Origin: Brevibacillus composti
Lineage (GTDB): Bacteria; Bacillota; Bacilli; Brevibacillales; Brevibacillaceae
Length of the DNA stretch: 64,000 bases
Reading direction: 5' to 3'
Assembly (NCBI RefSeq): GCF_016406105.1
Contig: NZ_CP066308.1
Coordinates: 1,127,501 to 1,191,500, forward strand
The translations under genes and the position numbers were made by a program. Positions 1 to 8,408 of this stretch are shown piece after piece (positions within the stretch are counted from its first letter, which is position 1; every line of letters begins with the position of its first letter). The notes under the pieces are model-generated. The model saw only the letters and a list, made by a program, of their open reading frames with translations, was not told the origin of the DNA and made no database searches.

Positions 1-1
1 G

Positions 2-427
2 GGATCCATGCCTTGGCATTTGCCGGCTGATCTGAAGCATGTCAAAGAAATCACGACCGGAAAAACAATCGTGATGGGCCGGAAAACCTTCGAATCCATC
101 GGCAAGCCACTCCCCAATCGGCGCAATGTCGTGCTGACCCGCAGCCGGGATTTTTCGCCGGAGGGCGTCGAAGTCGTCCATTCCAAGGCGGAGGTGCTCG
201 CACTCGGAGACGTGATCATTTTTGGCGGGGCCGAACTGTACCGGCAATTTCTCGACGATGTGGATCGCCTGTATATTACGGAAATTGACCTGGAGACAGA
301 GGGAGACACGTTTTTCCCGGAGTGGAACCCGGCCGATTTTCAATTGGTGTGGAAGCGAGAAGGGGTCGTCGACGAGAAAAATCCCATTCCGCATACGTTT
401 TTCCTATACGAGCGAATCCAAAAGTAA
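2..427 (+). CDS. folA: Dihydrofolate reductase, 5' end outside window
   Basis: Reduces dihydrofolate to tetrahydrofolate with NADPH in the cytoplasm, supplying one-carbon carriers for thymidylate and purine synthesis. The frame is open from base 2 and the ATG at base 8 is internal, because the visible protein begins at the MPWHLPADLK motif, which normally lies about 20 residues into the enzyme and holds the catalytic acid (Asp of LPADLK). The NADPH-binding segment GKTIVMGRKTFESIG and the later IIFGGAELY motif are intact, as is the C-terminal strand ending HTFFLYERIQK. About 140 residues are visible of a usual 160. thyA is a common upstream neighbour in related genomes, but it is not visible here. 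Confidence 0.95.
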   Translation, partial: GSMPWHLPADLKHVKEITTGKTIVMGRKTFESIGKPLPNRRNVVLTRSRDFSPEGVEVVHSKAEVLALGDVIIFGGAELYRQFLDDVDRLYITEIDLETEGDTFFPEWNPADFQLVWKREGVVDEKNPIPHTFFLYERIQK

Positions 428-539
428 GGCATGTTCGATGCAAAAAAGGCGTCTGTCCCTATGCGGATATGGCGCTTTTTTCCGTTGGTGGACATAAGCT
501 GTGAGGAGGATTGGCTAAGTTGGATGCTGAGGAAAGCGG

Positions 540-1664
540 GTGTTGCCATACGTGAAGAAACGAATCGGTATTTTGACGTACCGGGGAGACAAAGGGTTTG
601 GGAATCCGTTTTTTCTGCGAGGCCTGGTCCAAGAGGGAAAGGCCATGGGGGTCGAGATTTACGTTTTTTCCCCTCAGGACATAGATTTGGAGCATTTCCG
701 GATCAGAGGCTTTGAACCTTCTGGGGCTAGGTGGACGTGTCAGTGGCGAGAATGGCCCGACATCGTTATCGACTATTATCGCTATTATCCGGTTGAAAAG
801 CACAGACATTATCTGCCGATTCGCAAAAGCAGCCTCTTTTACTTTGCCAATAACCGCTTCGCGAATAAATTTCGGGTTCATCAGCTGCTGGAGCAAGAAC
901 CGGGGCTGAGGAAGTGGCTGCCGGAGACGGTGCAGTTCAGCCGGAAAAGCTTGGAGCACATGTGCAAACGGCATCCCATCTTGTACGTCAAGCCAACCAA
1001 CGGCACGGCAGGAAGGAGCATCCTGCGCATCGAGCGGCGCGGCGCGGACCGCTACCTCCTCTTCGGCCGGACACGGCAGCAGGTCGTCAGGCAGGAGGTG
1101 GTCAGCGGCTTGGCGGCGCTGAGCAGGCGGGTTGCCATCTGGGTCGAGAAGGAGAAACAGGGAAGCGAACTCTTTTTCTTGCAGCAGGGCCTCGATCTGA
1201 ATCTGCTCCCGGAGCGGACGGTGGATGCTCGTCTGCTCGCCCAGAAGGACGGCGAAGGCGAATGGCGCCTGACAGGTATGGGGATCCGCATCGGCCCCGT
1301 AAACTCCTCGACCTCCAATCTGCATGGGGGCGGAAAGGCCGTCCGGGCCGGGCAGTTCCTGGTCAAGCGTTTTGGCGAGGAGCGGGCAGAAATGATTATT
1401 CACCAGTGCAGGGAGCTCGCGCTGGATACGGTGGAAGTATTGGAGAGACATTTTGGCCCGATGATGGAATTCGGTTTCGATCTCGGGATCGACACAGACG
1501 GCCGCGTCTGGCTGATCGAAATGAACCCCAAGCCGGGACGCGACATTTTCCGCAAGCTGGAACAGTTTGACCGCTACCTGCTCTCTGTGCGAAGACCCTT
1601 GGAATACGCCATTTACCTGCTCAAGAAAGATCAGTCGGAAAGGGAGTTGCTCGTAACCACATAA
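540..1664 (+). CDS. YheC/YheD-family spore-coat-associated ATP-grasp protein
   Basis: A 374-residue protein of the YheC/YheD family, known in Bacillus as endospore coat-associated proteins with an ATP-grasp fold. The substrate is not known. The N-terminal part (KKRIGILTYRG) leads into the ATP-grasp core: the nucleotide lysine region ILYVKPTNGTAGRSIL lies near residue 150 and the Mg-binding EFGFDLGID and WLIEMNPKPGRD motifs near 315-338. The start is GTG at 540 or TTG at 543, placed by GAGGAAAG just upstream. The gene is monocistronic, 112 bases after the reductase. Expression in the mother cell during sporulation is likely from the family, but I see no clear SigE or SigK promoter. Family assignment is firm; biochemical role is open. 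Confidence 0.85.
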   Translation: MLPYVKKRIGILTYRGDKGFGNPFFLRGLVQEGKAMGVEIYVFSPQDIDLEHFRIRGFEPSGARWTCQWREWPDIVIDYYRYYPVEKHRHYLPIRKSSLFYFANNRFANKFRVHQLLEQEPGLRKWLPETVQFSRKSLEHMCKRHPILYVKPTNGTAGRSILRIERRGADRYLLFGRTRQQVVRQEVVSGLAALSRRVAIWVEKEKQGSELFFLQQGLDLNLLPERTVDARLLAQKDGEGEWRLTGMGIRIGPVNSSTSNLHGGGKAVRAGQFLVKRFGEERAEMIIHQCRELALDTVEVLERHFGPMMEFGFDLGIDTDGRVWLIEMNPKPGRDIFRKLEQFDRYLLSVRRPLEYAIYLLKKDQSERELLVTT

Positions 1665-1870
1665 AGGCGTAGCCCGAGCAGAAGTGACGGGATATACGGG
1701 CGTCTGGAAAAAAAGTAAGCTCGTATACCCCGGTTTCTTTCTGCTCATGGGGCAAACGGCAAGGGAGACAAGGAATCATCTGGTGGGACAAGCTTCGCCG
1801 GGCTTCAATTCCGCAGGAAATCAGCGCATAATGAGAGGGAGAAACCATTTGCAAATGAGGTGTTTGCCAG

Positions 1871-2704
1871 ATGAAATCATCATTTGCTCTTCCTGTGGGC
1901 CAGGATCTGGTCATCCGGGGAGACTTTCACGCGCGGGAGCAAGACCCGCACCAACCCCTGCTGATCTTTTGCCACGGCTTTAAGGGATTTAAGGACTGGG
2001 GCAGCTTCCCCCATGTGGCGGAGCAGCTCGCGGACCGAGGGGTGGCTGTCCTGCGGTTCAACTTTTCCTGCAACGGTGTAGGCGAGAGCGTAACCGAGTT
2101 TGATGAGCTGGAAAAATTCGGACGCAATACCTATGCCCGCGAACTGGCCGATCTGGAGGCGTTGACCGCATGGATTACGGCGGAGGAGAATCCGTATGCC
2201 AGCTTTTTTGATCCGGGCAAGCTGTTTGTGATGGGCCATAGCAAGGGAGGAGGGGACGCGATCCTGTTCGGAGCGGACCACCCGCGGGTCAAGGGGATCA
2301 TCACCTGGAACGGAATTGCCCATGTGGACCTGTTTGACGCCAGGCTGAGACAGGAGATCGCCGAAAAAGGAGTGGGCTATGTGGCAAACGCCCGGACAGG
2401 CCAGCAGATGCCAATCACCCGGGTAGTGATCAGCGACGTGGACCAAAACCGTGAGGCCTATGACCTGATTGCCAAAGTTCGGAAGATGTCGAAGCCGCTG
2501 TGCATCATCCAGGGAACCAAGGATTATGAGCGGCTGGTGACAGGGGCAAAGCGCCTGGCGGAAGCGGCCGGGAACGGTCAACTGCACTGGATCGAGGGGG
2601 GAGATCATACCTATAATACGAAGCATCCGTTCACGGGAACGACCCCGCAATTGGACGCTGCGATCGGACAAACGGCTGCCTTTGTCCATTCCCTGTGTAC
2701 ATAA
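1871..2704 (+). CDS. Alpha/beta-hydrolase (dienelactone hydrolase/prolyl oligopeptidase-like)
   Basis: A 277-residue cytoplasmic alpha/beta-hydrolase. The oxyanion region HGFKGFKDWG is near residue 35. The nucleophile elbow MGHSKGGGD (Ser near 121) and the C-terminal histidine in GGDHTYN near residue 247 complete most of a catalytic triad. There is no signal peptide. The start is ATG with GAGGTG 10 bases upstream. The substrate cannot be told from sequence: esterase, thioesterase or peptidase activities occur in this fold. It stands alone between the coat protein and citramalate synthase. Confidence 0.75.
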   Translation: MKSSFALPVGQDLVIRGDFHAREQDPHQPLLIFCHGFKGFKDWGSFPHVAEQLADRGVAVLRFNFSCNGVGESVTEFDELEKFGRNTYARELADLEALTAWITAEENPYASFFDPGKLFVMGHSKGGGDAILFGADHPRVKGIITWNGIAHVDLFDARLRQEIAEKGVGYVANARTGQQMPITRVVISDVDQNREAYDLIAKVRKMSKPLCIIQGTKDYERLVTGAKRLAEAAGNGQLHWIEGGDHTYNTKHPFTGTTPQLDAAIGQTAAFVHSLCT

Positions 2705-2747
2705 GCTCTCATGGGAGAAACATTTCATTTTCTTTCCCCCTGGGCTG

Positions 2748-2756
2748 TGGTATACT
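2748..2756 (+). promoter_or_regulatory. Extended -10 promoter candidate for cimA
   Basis: TGG directly followed by TATACT forms an extended -10 element 72 bases before the cimA start. No good -35 is seen at 17 bases, which is tolerated by extended -10 promoters. Inference from motif only. Confidence 0.35.
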
Positions 2757-2827
2757 GAGAAGCGTCAAACCATAGAATACAGCGAAGATTCTGAAAAATA
2801 GACAAAAGCTTATGGGGTGGAGAAAAA

Positions 2828-4450
2828 ATGAAACCAAACGTATGCCTGTATGATACCACTCTGCGGGATGGCACGCAGGGAGAGGGTGTCAGTCTTTCCG
2901 TGGAGGACAAGGTAAAGATAGCGCTTCGGCTGGATCAGTTTGGCATCGATTTTATCGAGGGCGGCTGGCCGGGCAGCAATCCAAAGGATATGGCTTTCTT
3001 TGAGAGAATGAGAGAGATTCCCCTGGAGCATGCGACGATCACGGCATTCGGAAGCACCTGTCGCCCGAATGTGGCTGCTTCGGAAGATGACAACCTGCGG
3101 GCGCTGTTGGAGAGCGGCGTCAAAGCAGCGGCGATCTTCGGCAAGTCGTGGGATTTGCATGTGACCGACGCATTAAAGACGACCTTGGAAGAAAATCTGC
3201 GGATGGTAGCGGACTCTGTCAGCTTTCTCAAGTCGCAGGGCTTGACCGTTCTTTTTCTCGCCGAGCATTTTTTCGACGGTTACAAGGCCAATCCGCTGTA
3301 CGCCCTGCGCGTACTGGAGGCGGCCGAAGGGGCGGGAGCAGACTGGGTGGTGCTGTGCGATACGAATGGAGGCAGTCTGCCGCATGAGGTCTATGACATC
3401 GTCCGGACGGTAAAAGGAAGCCTGCAGGTACAGCTGGGAATTCACCCCCACAACGATTGCGAGCTGGCCGTGGCCAATGCGATCGCGGCTGTGCAAGCGG
3501 GGGCTGAGCAGGTGCAGGGGACGATTAACGGCATCGGGGAGCGCTGCGGCAATGTCAATCTGATCTCGGTAATCCCCAATCTGCAGTTGAAGCTGGGCTA
3601 TCGCTGCGTCGAGGATGAGCAGCTGCAGCAGCTTACCAAGCTGTCCCGATTCGTCGCAGAGGTAGCCAATATGGCGATGCCAAACAACCAGCCGTTCGTC
3701 GGCAACAGCGCCTTTGCCCACAAAGGGGGCATTCACGTCAGCGCCGTGCTCAAAGATCCGAAAACCTATGAGCATATCGAACCGGAGAGAATCGGCAACA
3801 AGCGGCGGGTGCTCGTCTCCGAGCTGTCGGGGCAAAGCAATCTGCTGGCCAAGACCGATGAACTGGACATCGATGTGGAGCTGGACAAACAGGAAGCCCG
3901 GGAGATTATCCAGAAGATCAAGGAGCGCGAATTCCAGGGGTATCAGTACGAAGGAGCCGAGGCATCCCTGTCGCTGATGCTGCTCGCTGCAGGCGGCAAG
4001 CTCGATTCGCTGTTCACGCTGGATTCGTTTAAAATACTGATGGAAAAATCGCGAGACCGCGCCATTTTGTCGGAGGCTACGGTGAAGCTGCAGGTAAATG
4101 GACAGCTCGTCCATACGGCGGCCGAAGGAAACGGTCCCGTCAATGCGCTGGACAATGCGCTCCGCAAAGCGCTGGAAACGCATTTCCCCTGTCTGGCGGA
4201 GATGCAGCTGACAGACTACAAGGTTCGGGTATTGGACGAGAGCGGCGCCACAGCCGCAAAAGTCCGCGTGCTGATCGAATCCGGACGCAATGGGGAGAAA
4301 TGGAGCACCGTGGGCGTCTCGACCAACGTGATCGAGGCGAGCTGGGAGGCCCTCGTGGACAGTATTCGCTACCTGTTGTGGAAGGAAGGCTGCAAGCGGT
4401 CCGAGCCGGAGGAGAAGGCAGAAGTGCGGGCAGGCATTGTCAATCACTAA
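2828..4450 (+). CDS. cimA: (R)-citramalate synthase
   Basis: Condenses pyruvate and acetyl-CoA to (R)-citramalate, opening the threonine-independent route to 2-oxobutyrate and isoleucine. The 540-residue length matches the CimA family rather than shorter homocitrate synthases. The N-terminal HMGL-like barrel begins LYDTTLRDGTQGEG (residues 7-20) and carries the metal-binding HPHNDCELAVAN segment near 203. The LeuA-type regulatory dimerisation domain occupies roughly residues 390-520, ending before a short acidic tail. The start ATG follows GGGGTGGAG. Related enzymes are inhibited by isoleucine through the C-terminal domain. I see no T-box in the 120-base leader. Neighbours are unrelated. Confidence 0.93.
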   Translation: MKPNVCLYDTTLRDGTQGEGVSLSVEDKVKIALRLDQFGIDFIEGGWPGSNPKDMAFFERMREIPLEHATITAFGSTCRPNVAASEDDNLRALLESGVKAAAIFGKSWDLHVTDALKTTLEENLRMVADSVSFLKSQGLTVLFLAEHFFDGYKANPLYALRVLEAAEGAGADWVVLCDTNGGSLPHEVYDIVRTVKGSLQVQLGIHPHNDCELAVANAIAAVQAGAEQVQGTINGIGERCGNVNLISVIPNLQLKLGYRCVEDEQLQQLTKLSRFVAEVANMAMPNNQPFVGNSAFAHKGGIHVSAVLKDPKTYEHIEPERIGNKRRVLVSELSGQSNLLAKTDELDIDVELDKQEAREIIQKIKEREFQGYQYEGAEASLSLMLLAAGGKLDSLFTLDSFKILMEKSRDRAILSEATVKLQVNGQLVHTAAEGNGPVNALDNALRKALETHFPCLAEMQLTDYKVRVLDESGATAAKVRVLIESGRNGEKWSTVGVSTNVIEASWEALVDSIRYLLWKEGCKRSEPEEKAEVRAGIVNH

Positions 4451-4517
4451 ATTCTCTCATCCAGTACCAGGCGTGATTTATGGCAGGGCGTCTTAGTCTG
4501 CTTTGGAGTGGATATGT

Positions 4518-4637
4518 TTACTCACAAACATGATATTGCCTGTATTGATATAGTTCGACTGCCTTTTTCAGCAGCTTCATATCGATTTTGTTATTTCCGC
4601 CTACATTGATTCCGCGAAGCAGTGCGACATATACCAC
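4518..4637 (-). pseudogene. Truncated DUF1697-family remnant
   Basis: On the minus strand a GTG start with GGAGGG upstream opens a frame encoding VVYVALLRGINVGGNNKIDM and then about 19 further residues before TAA. The string ALLRGINVGG is the N-terminal signature of DUF1697 proteins, which are normally about 180 residues. Only 39 codons remain, and the sequence downstream on this strand shows no continuation that I can recognise. It is best read as the 5' stub of a deleted gene. It fills most of the otherwise empty 395-base gap between cimA and the symporter. Confidence 0.65.
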
Positions 4638-4756
4638 AATTTATCCCTCCACCATGCAATGTCATGCCATTCAGTAAAGACCGCAGTGATATTTTACCAT
4701 AAAATGATTCGTCTGGATGGCGAGCACGATTCTTCTCTTTGCGGCCACGCGCCTAG

Positions 4757-4780
4757 ATAGGTCTTTTTATACTGACCTAT
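4757..4780. repeat. Inverted repeat upstream of the symporter
   Basis: ATAGGTC and GACCTAT form perfect 7-base arms around a 10-base AT-rich spacer, 66 bases before the symporter start. It could be an operator or a weak hairpin. There is no T-tract, so it is not a terminator. Confidence 0.4.
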
Positions 4781-4845
4781 TCTCGCATCTCCGCGCATAG
4801 CTTTAGAGAAAGGGGGCTTTTCTTAGAATCGAAAGGAGGGTCAAG

Positions 4846-6060
4846 ATGAACAGATTATGGAAGATGAATCTCGTTACCAAAATTCTGGTCGCCTTTGTTA
4901 TCGCCATTATTGTAGGAATCATCGCGGGGCCGGGTGCGGAAGTCGTCAAGCCGCTGGGGGATTTGTTTCTTCGCCTGATCAAGTTCATTATCGTCCCCTT
5001 GGTGCTGGCTTCTCTGGTTACCGGGGTGGCCAGTACGGGCGACATCAAAAAGCTGGGCCGGATGGGCGGAAAAACGATTGTCTACTATTTGGCGACCACG
5101 GCACTGGCTGTGATACTGGGACTATTGATCGCTACCGTCCTGTCGCCGGGCAGCGGACTGGAGCTGAAACCGGAAGCGGCCAAGACGGAAGCGGCAGAAG
5201 CCCCGGGCATCATCGACACGCTGCTGGCCATCGTGCCGACGAATCCGATTGCCGCGCTGGTTCAGGGAGACATGCTGCCAATTATCTTTTTCGCCATCTT
5301 CCTCGGAATCGGGATCTCCATGGTGGGGCAGAAGGCACAGGCGGTTCAGACATGGTTTGAGCAGTTTGCCGAAGTGATGTACAAAATTACCAACATCGTC
5401 ATGAAGTTTGCGCCGATCGGCGTCTTCGGGCTGGTGGCGCCCATCGTCGGGAAGCACGGGCTGGCCGTACTGCTGCCGCTGTCCAAGGTGATCTTCGGCG
5501 TCGCGATTGGCTGCATCCTTCATGCGGCCATCATCTACTCGCTGAGCGTAAAGCTCTTCGCGAAAATGAATCCGCTGACATTCTTTAAAGGAATCGCTCC
5601 GGCGGGGATGATCGCCTTCAGCACCTCCAGCAGTTCGGGTACGCTGCCTGTTACGATACAGAACGTCGAAAACAACCTGGGCGTCTCCAAACGGGTCAGC
5701 AGCTTTGTGCTGCCCCTGGGGGCGACGGTCAATATGGACGGCACGGCCTTGTATCAGGGCGTATGCGCTTTGTTTGTGGCCCAGTTTTACGGGATGGACC
5801 TCTCTTTTGCGCAGCATATGACCATCGTTCTGACGGCTACGCTGGCTTCGATCGGGACGGCGGGAGTCCCTGGGGCCGGTTTGATCATGCTGACGATGGT
5901 GCTGACGTCCGTCGGGCTGCCCCTCGAAGGAATTGCCCTGATTGCGGGTGTCGACCGGATCCTGGATATGTTCCGCACGTCCGTCAACGTCATCGGAGAC
6001 GCTTCGGCGGCTGTGGTGGTCGCAGCTTCGGAAGGGGAACTGAAGGGACGGCGGGGATAA
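4846..6060 (+). CDS. Dicarboxylate/amino acid:cation symporter (DAACS/GltP family)
   Basis: Membrane symporter that takes up glutamate, aspartate or C4-dicarboxylates with protons or sodium. The 404 residues fit the family. The first helix begins near residue 8, the serine-rich re-entrant loop FSTSSSSGTLPVTIQN lies near 262, and the cation-site motif LGATVNMDGTALYQG near 289. The family-conserved aspartate in the late VDRILDMFRTSVNVIGD segment is present. The start ATG follows AAAGGAGGG. The gene is monocistronic and ends at a strong terminator that has been used as an intron target. The substrate (glutamate/aspartate versus succinate/fumarate) cannot be separated by eye. Confidence 0.88.
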   Translation: MNRLWKMNLVTKILVAFVIAIIVGIIAGPGAEVVKPLGDLFLRLIKFIIVPLVLASLVTGVASTGDIKKLGRMGGKTIVYYLATTALAVILGLLIATVLSPGSGLELKPEAAKTEAAEAPGIIDTLLAIVPTNPIAALVQGDMLPIIFFAIFLGIGISMVGQKAQAVQTWFEQFAEVMYKITNIVMKFAPIGVFGLVAPIVGKHGLAVLLPLSKVIFGVAIGCILHAAIIYSLSVKLFAKMNPLTFFKGIAPAGMIAFSTSSSSGTLPVTIQNVENNLGVSKRVSSFVLPLGATVNMDGTALYQGVCALFVAQFYGMDLSFAQHMTIVLTATLASIGTAGVPGAGLIMLTMVLTSVGLPLEGIALIAGVDRILDMFRTSVNVIGDASAAVVVAASEGELKGRRG

Positions 6061-6145
6061 GGCAGGGCGTCCGCAAGAGCCTGATGCTCGGCAGTAGCGG
6101 GCGGGGAAACAGAGGAGTTGCTATCTTTTGCAATCAGTAAAAACA

Positions 6146-6181
6146 GAGCCTCCCACCCGTCAGGGCAGGAGGCTCCTTTTC
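6146..6181 (+). terminator. Symporter terminator, group IIC intron target
   Basis: GAGCCTCC and GGAGGCTC form an 8-bp stem around a 14-base loop followed by CTTTTC. The intron begins at the next base and the T-run resumes after the intron 3' end, so the insertion lies inside the terminator's T-tract. Confidence 0.85.
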
Positions 6182-8082
6182 GTGCGCCACGCATGGCGAC
6201 TAACTAGGCGGTGAAAGTCCGCTGTGGGGGCTGGTAGTGGCCAACCACTAGCCAAGAGCAAGGGTGTCCACCGTGAGGTGGAATCTGAAGGAAGCTGGAG
6301 GCAAAATCCCGGCCCGAGGAACACGAACATCATCAGGCATATGGAATGGGACAAGCTTGCGAGACAAAGCAAAGTCCAATACACTACACGGACATTCCGG
6401 TGTAAATGATGCGGGTATATGGGAGGAAAGTGAGTCGTCTTACCGTGGGAGGTCTCATGGACGTGAGAAGATGACATTCGAATCACGGTTGAAACAAGAT
6501 TTATCATGAGAAGTCAGCAGACGCCATAGTACCTCGAGCAGTCGACGGCTTGAGGGAAGGGCTGAACCTTAGGAGGTGGTCGTCAATGAATGTTACCGAA
6601 ACAGGAGATAAGGGCAGCCAACTTCCAACGGAAGGCTCACCGCAAAAGAATAGTGCGGAACACGAAGGATATGCGGGAGTGCACGTTCCTGAGAGGATAG
6701 CTGAAACCGACGACACCAACGCAAACGAGTCGAAGGAAAGGTTACTTGAGAAAATCATAAGCAGAGACAATTTGAACGAAGCGTTCAAAAGAGTCAAAGC
6801 GAATAAAGGTTCACACGGAATCGACGGGATGGGCGTAGATGAACTTCTACAATATCTCAAAGAAAACGGTGAAACCATCAAGGAACAAATCCTGGCGGGC
6901 AGATATCGCCCAAATCCCGTTCGAAGGGTAGAAATCCCAAAAGAGAACGGAAAGAAAAGAAACCTGGGCATCCCAACGGTGGTTGATCGAGTAATCCAGC
7001 AGGCAATTGCACAAATGCTCACGCCGATCTATGAGCAACAGTTCTCGGACAACAGCTTCGGGTTCCGACCCAAACGAAGTGCCCACCAAGCCATAAGGCG
7101 CAGCCAGCAATATATTCAGGAAGGCTACCGCTATGTTGTGGATATGGATCTAGAGAAATACTTTGACACCGTCAACCAAAGCAAGCTCATTGAAGTACTC
7201 TCAAGAACGATTAAGGACGGACGAGTCATTTCACTAATTCATAAATATCTTCGGGCAGGAGTTGTCGTGAAGCACAAGTTTGAGGAAACAGAAGTCGGCG
7301 TACCGCAGGGCGGGAATCTGAGTCCAATTCTCAGTAATATCATGCTGAATGAGTTGGACAAGGAGCTGGAGAAGAGAGGACACAAGTTTGTGCGATACGC
7401 AGATGATTTACTCATCTTCTGCAAGAGCAGACGAAGTGCCGAACGGACACTAACCAACATTCTCCCCTACATTGAAAAGAAGCTGTTCCTAAAAGTAAAT
7501 CGGGAGAAAACCGTGGTGGACCTAGCCATTCGAGTGAAGTTTCTGGGATTCTCATTCTACAACCAACGAGGGCAAGTGAAAGTCCGCATCCATCCCAAAT
7601 CCATCGCCAAAATGAAAACAAGAGTGAAGGAACTAACCGCAAGAAGCAATGGCATGGGAAATGAAGAGAGAGCCGAAAGGCTCAGACGCTATATCATGGG
7701 ATGGGTCAACTACTTCAAGATTGCGGATATGAAGAACCTGCTCCAAACAACGGATGAATGGATGAGAAGAAGGATTCGAATGATCTACTGGAAACAATGG
7801 AAACGAATAAGGACAAAATTCGAAAAGCTGATCTCGTTTGGAATCCCAAAGTTCAAGGCATGGGAATACGCAAATACAAGAAAGAGCTACTGGAGAATCT
7901 CCAATAGCCCCATCCTCGCGAAAGCCCTCGATAACAACACCATTAAAGGCCTCGGATTTCTTTTCTTCTCAGATTATTATCGACAAGTGACTGCGTGAAC
8001 TAAGGAACCGCCGTATACCGAACGGTACGTACGGTGGTGTGGGAGGTCGGCTACTCAACTAATGGGTAGCCCCCTACCCGAT
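6182..8082 (+). mobile_element. Group IIC intron, copy 1
   Basis: A complete 1,901-base group II intron. It starts GTGCGCCACGC and ends CCCCTACCCGAT, where the last hairpin and the terminal AT are domain VI and the 3' splice site. Placement directly 3' of a rho-independent terminator with the 5' exon ending CTTTTC, together with a reverse transcriptase lacking an endonuclease domain, defines bacterial class C (IIC). Boundaries were fixed by comparing it with copy 2 at 36363: identity begins and ends at the same intron bases while the flanks differ. Catalytic domain V should lie between the RT stop and the 3' end. Confidence 0.9.
6586..7998 (+). CDS. ltrA: Group II intron reverse transcriptase/maturase, copy 1
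   Basis: A 470-residue multifunctional intron-encoded protein that binds its intron RNA, promotes splicing and reverse-transcribes the inserted RNA. RT blocks are clear: the metal motif in VVDMDLEKYFDTVNQ, GVPQGGNLSPILSN, and the catalytic FVRYADDLLIFCKS. The thumb/maturase X domain follows, including a GWVNYFKIADM-like segment, and the protein ends soon after. There is no HNH endonuclease, typical of class C. The start is ATG 6586, set by AGGAGGTGG 7 bases upstream. A longer TTG reading at 6550 lacks a ribosome site. The protein is identical to copy 2. Confidence 0.93.
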   Translation: MNVTETGDKGSQLPTEGSPQKNSAEHEGYAGVHVPERIAETDDTNANESKERLLEKIISRDNLNEAFKRVKANKGSHGIDGMGVDELLQYLKENGETIKEQILAGRYRPNPVRRVEIPKENGKKRNLGIPTVVDRVIQQAIAQMLTPIYEQQFSDNSFGFRPKRSAHQAIRRSQQYIQEGYRYVVDMDLEKYFDTVNQSKLIEVLSRTIKDGRVISLIHKYLRAGVVVKHKFEETEVGVPQGGNLSPILSNIMLNELDKELEKRGHKFVRYADDLLIFCKSRRSAERTLTNILPYIEKKLFLKVNREKTVVDLAIRVKFLGFSFYNQRGQVKVRIHPKSIAKMKTRVKELTARSNGMGNEERAERLRRYIMGWVNYFKIADMKNLLQTTDEWMRRRIRMIYWKQWKRIRTKFEKLISFGIPKFKAWEYANTRKSYWRISNSPILAKALDNNTIKGLGFLFFSDYYRQVTA

Positions 8083-8161
8083 TTTTGCAGTCGCGCCTTC
8101 TCTCGGAAGAGATGCGGGGCGCACGCACGCTCGCGGAAGACGAGGCGTATTCCTGCAGCTG

Positions 8162-8392
8162 TTACGGCTGTTTGCGCATGCTGCCCAACTCTTCCACGAT
8201 TGCGGTCATCTCATTGATGCTGAAGCTGCTTTTTTTCTGAACCATGTTGTAGAGATACAGCAGGTCTTCGTAGTGTGCGAGGTCAAAATCCTCCGGCCTC
8301 ATGACAGCGGTATTGGCCATGTTCAACTTCGCCTTGATGCCCTCGACGAGGGTCGCCAGGTTTTCCGCTGTCGGCTGGTTCAAATCTGCCAT
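8162..8392 (-). CDS. UPF0435/DUF1128 small protein (YfkK-like)
   Basis: A 76-residue acidic helical protein matching the UPF0435 (DUF1128) family, including B. subtilis YfkK. The family signature VMRPEDFDLAHYEDLLYLY is at residues 35-53 and NEMTAIVEELGSM near the end. Its function is unknown in the family. GAGGAG lies 9 bases before the ATG. It is 16 bases downstream of the U32 gene on the same strand, so the two are probably cotranscribed. Confidence 0.85.
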   Translation of the reverse strand: MADLNQPTAENLATLVEGIKAKLNMANTAVMRPEDFDLAHYEDLLYLYNMVQKKSSFSINEMTAIVEELGSMRKQP

Positions 8393-8408
8393 GGTATGAT
8401 GCTCCTCT

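Noticed and set aside
1683..1735. Imperfect inverted repeat (GGGATATACG with CGTATACCCC)
   Set aside because: The loop is long, there is a mismatch and there is no T-tract; no function could be supported.
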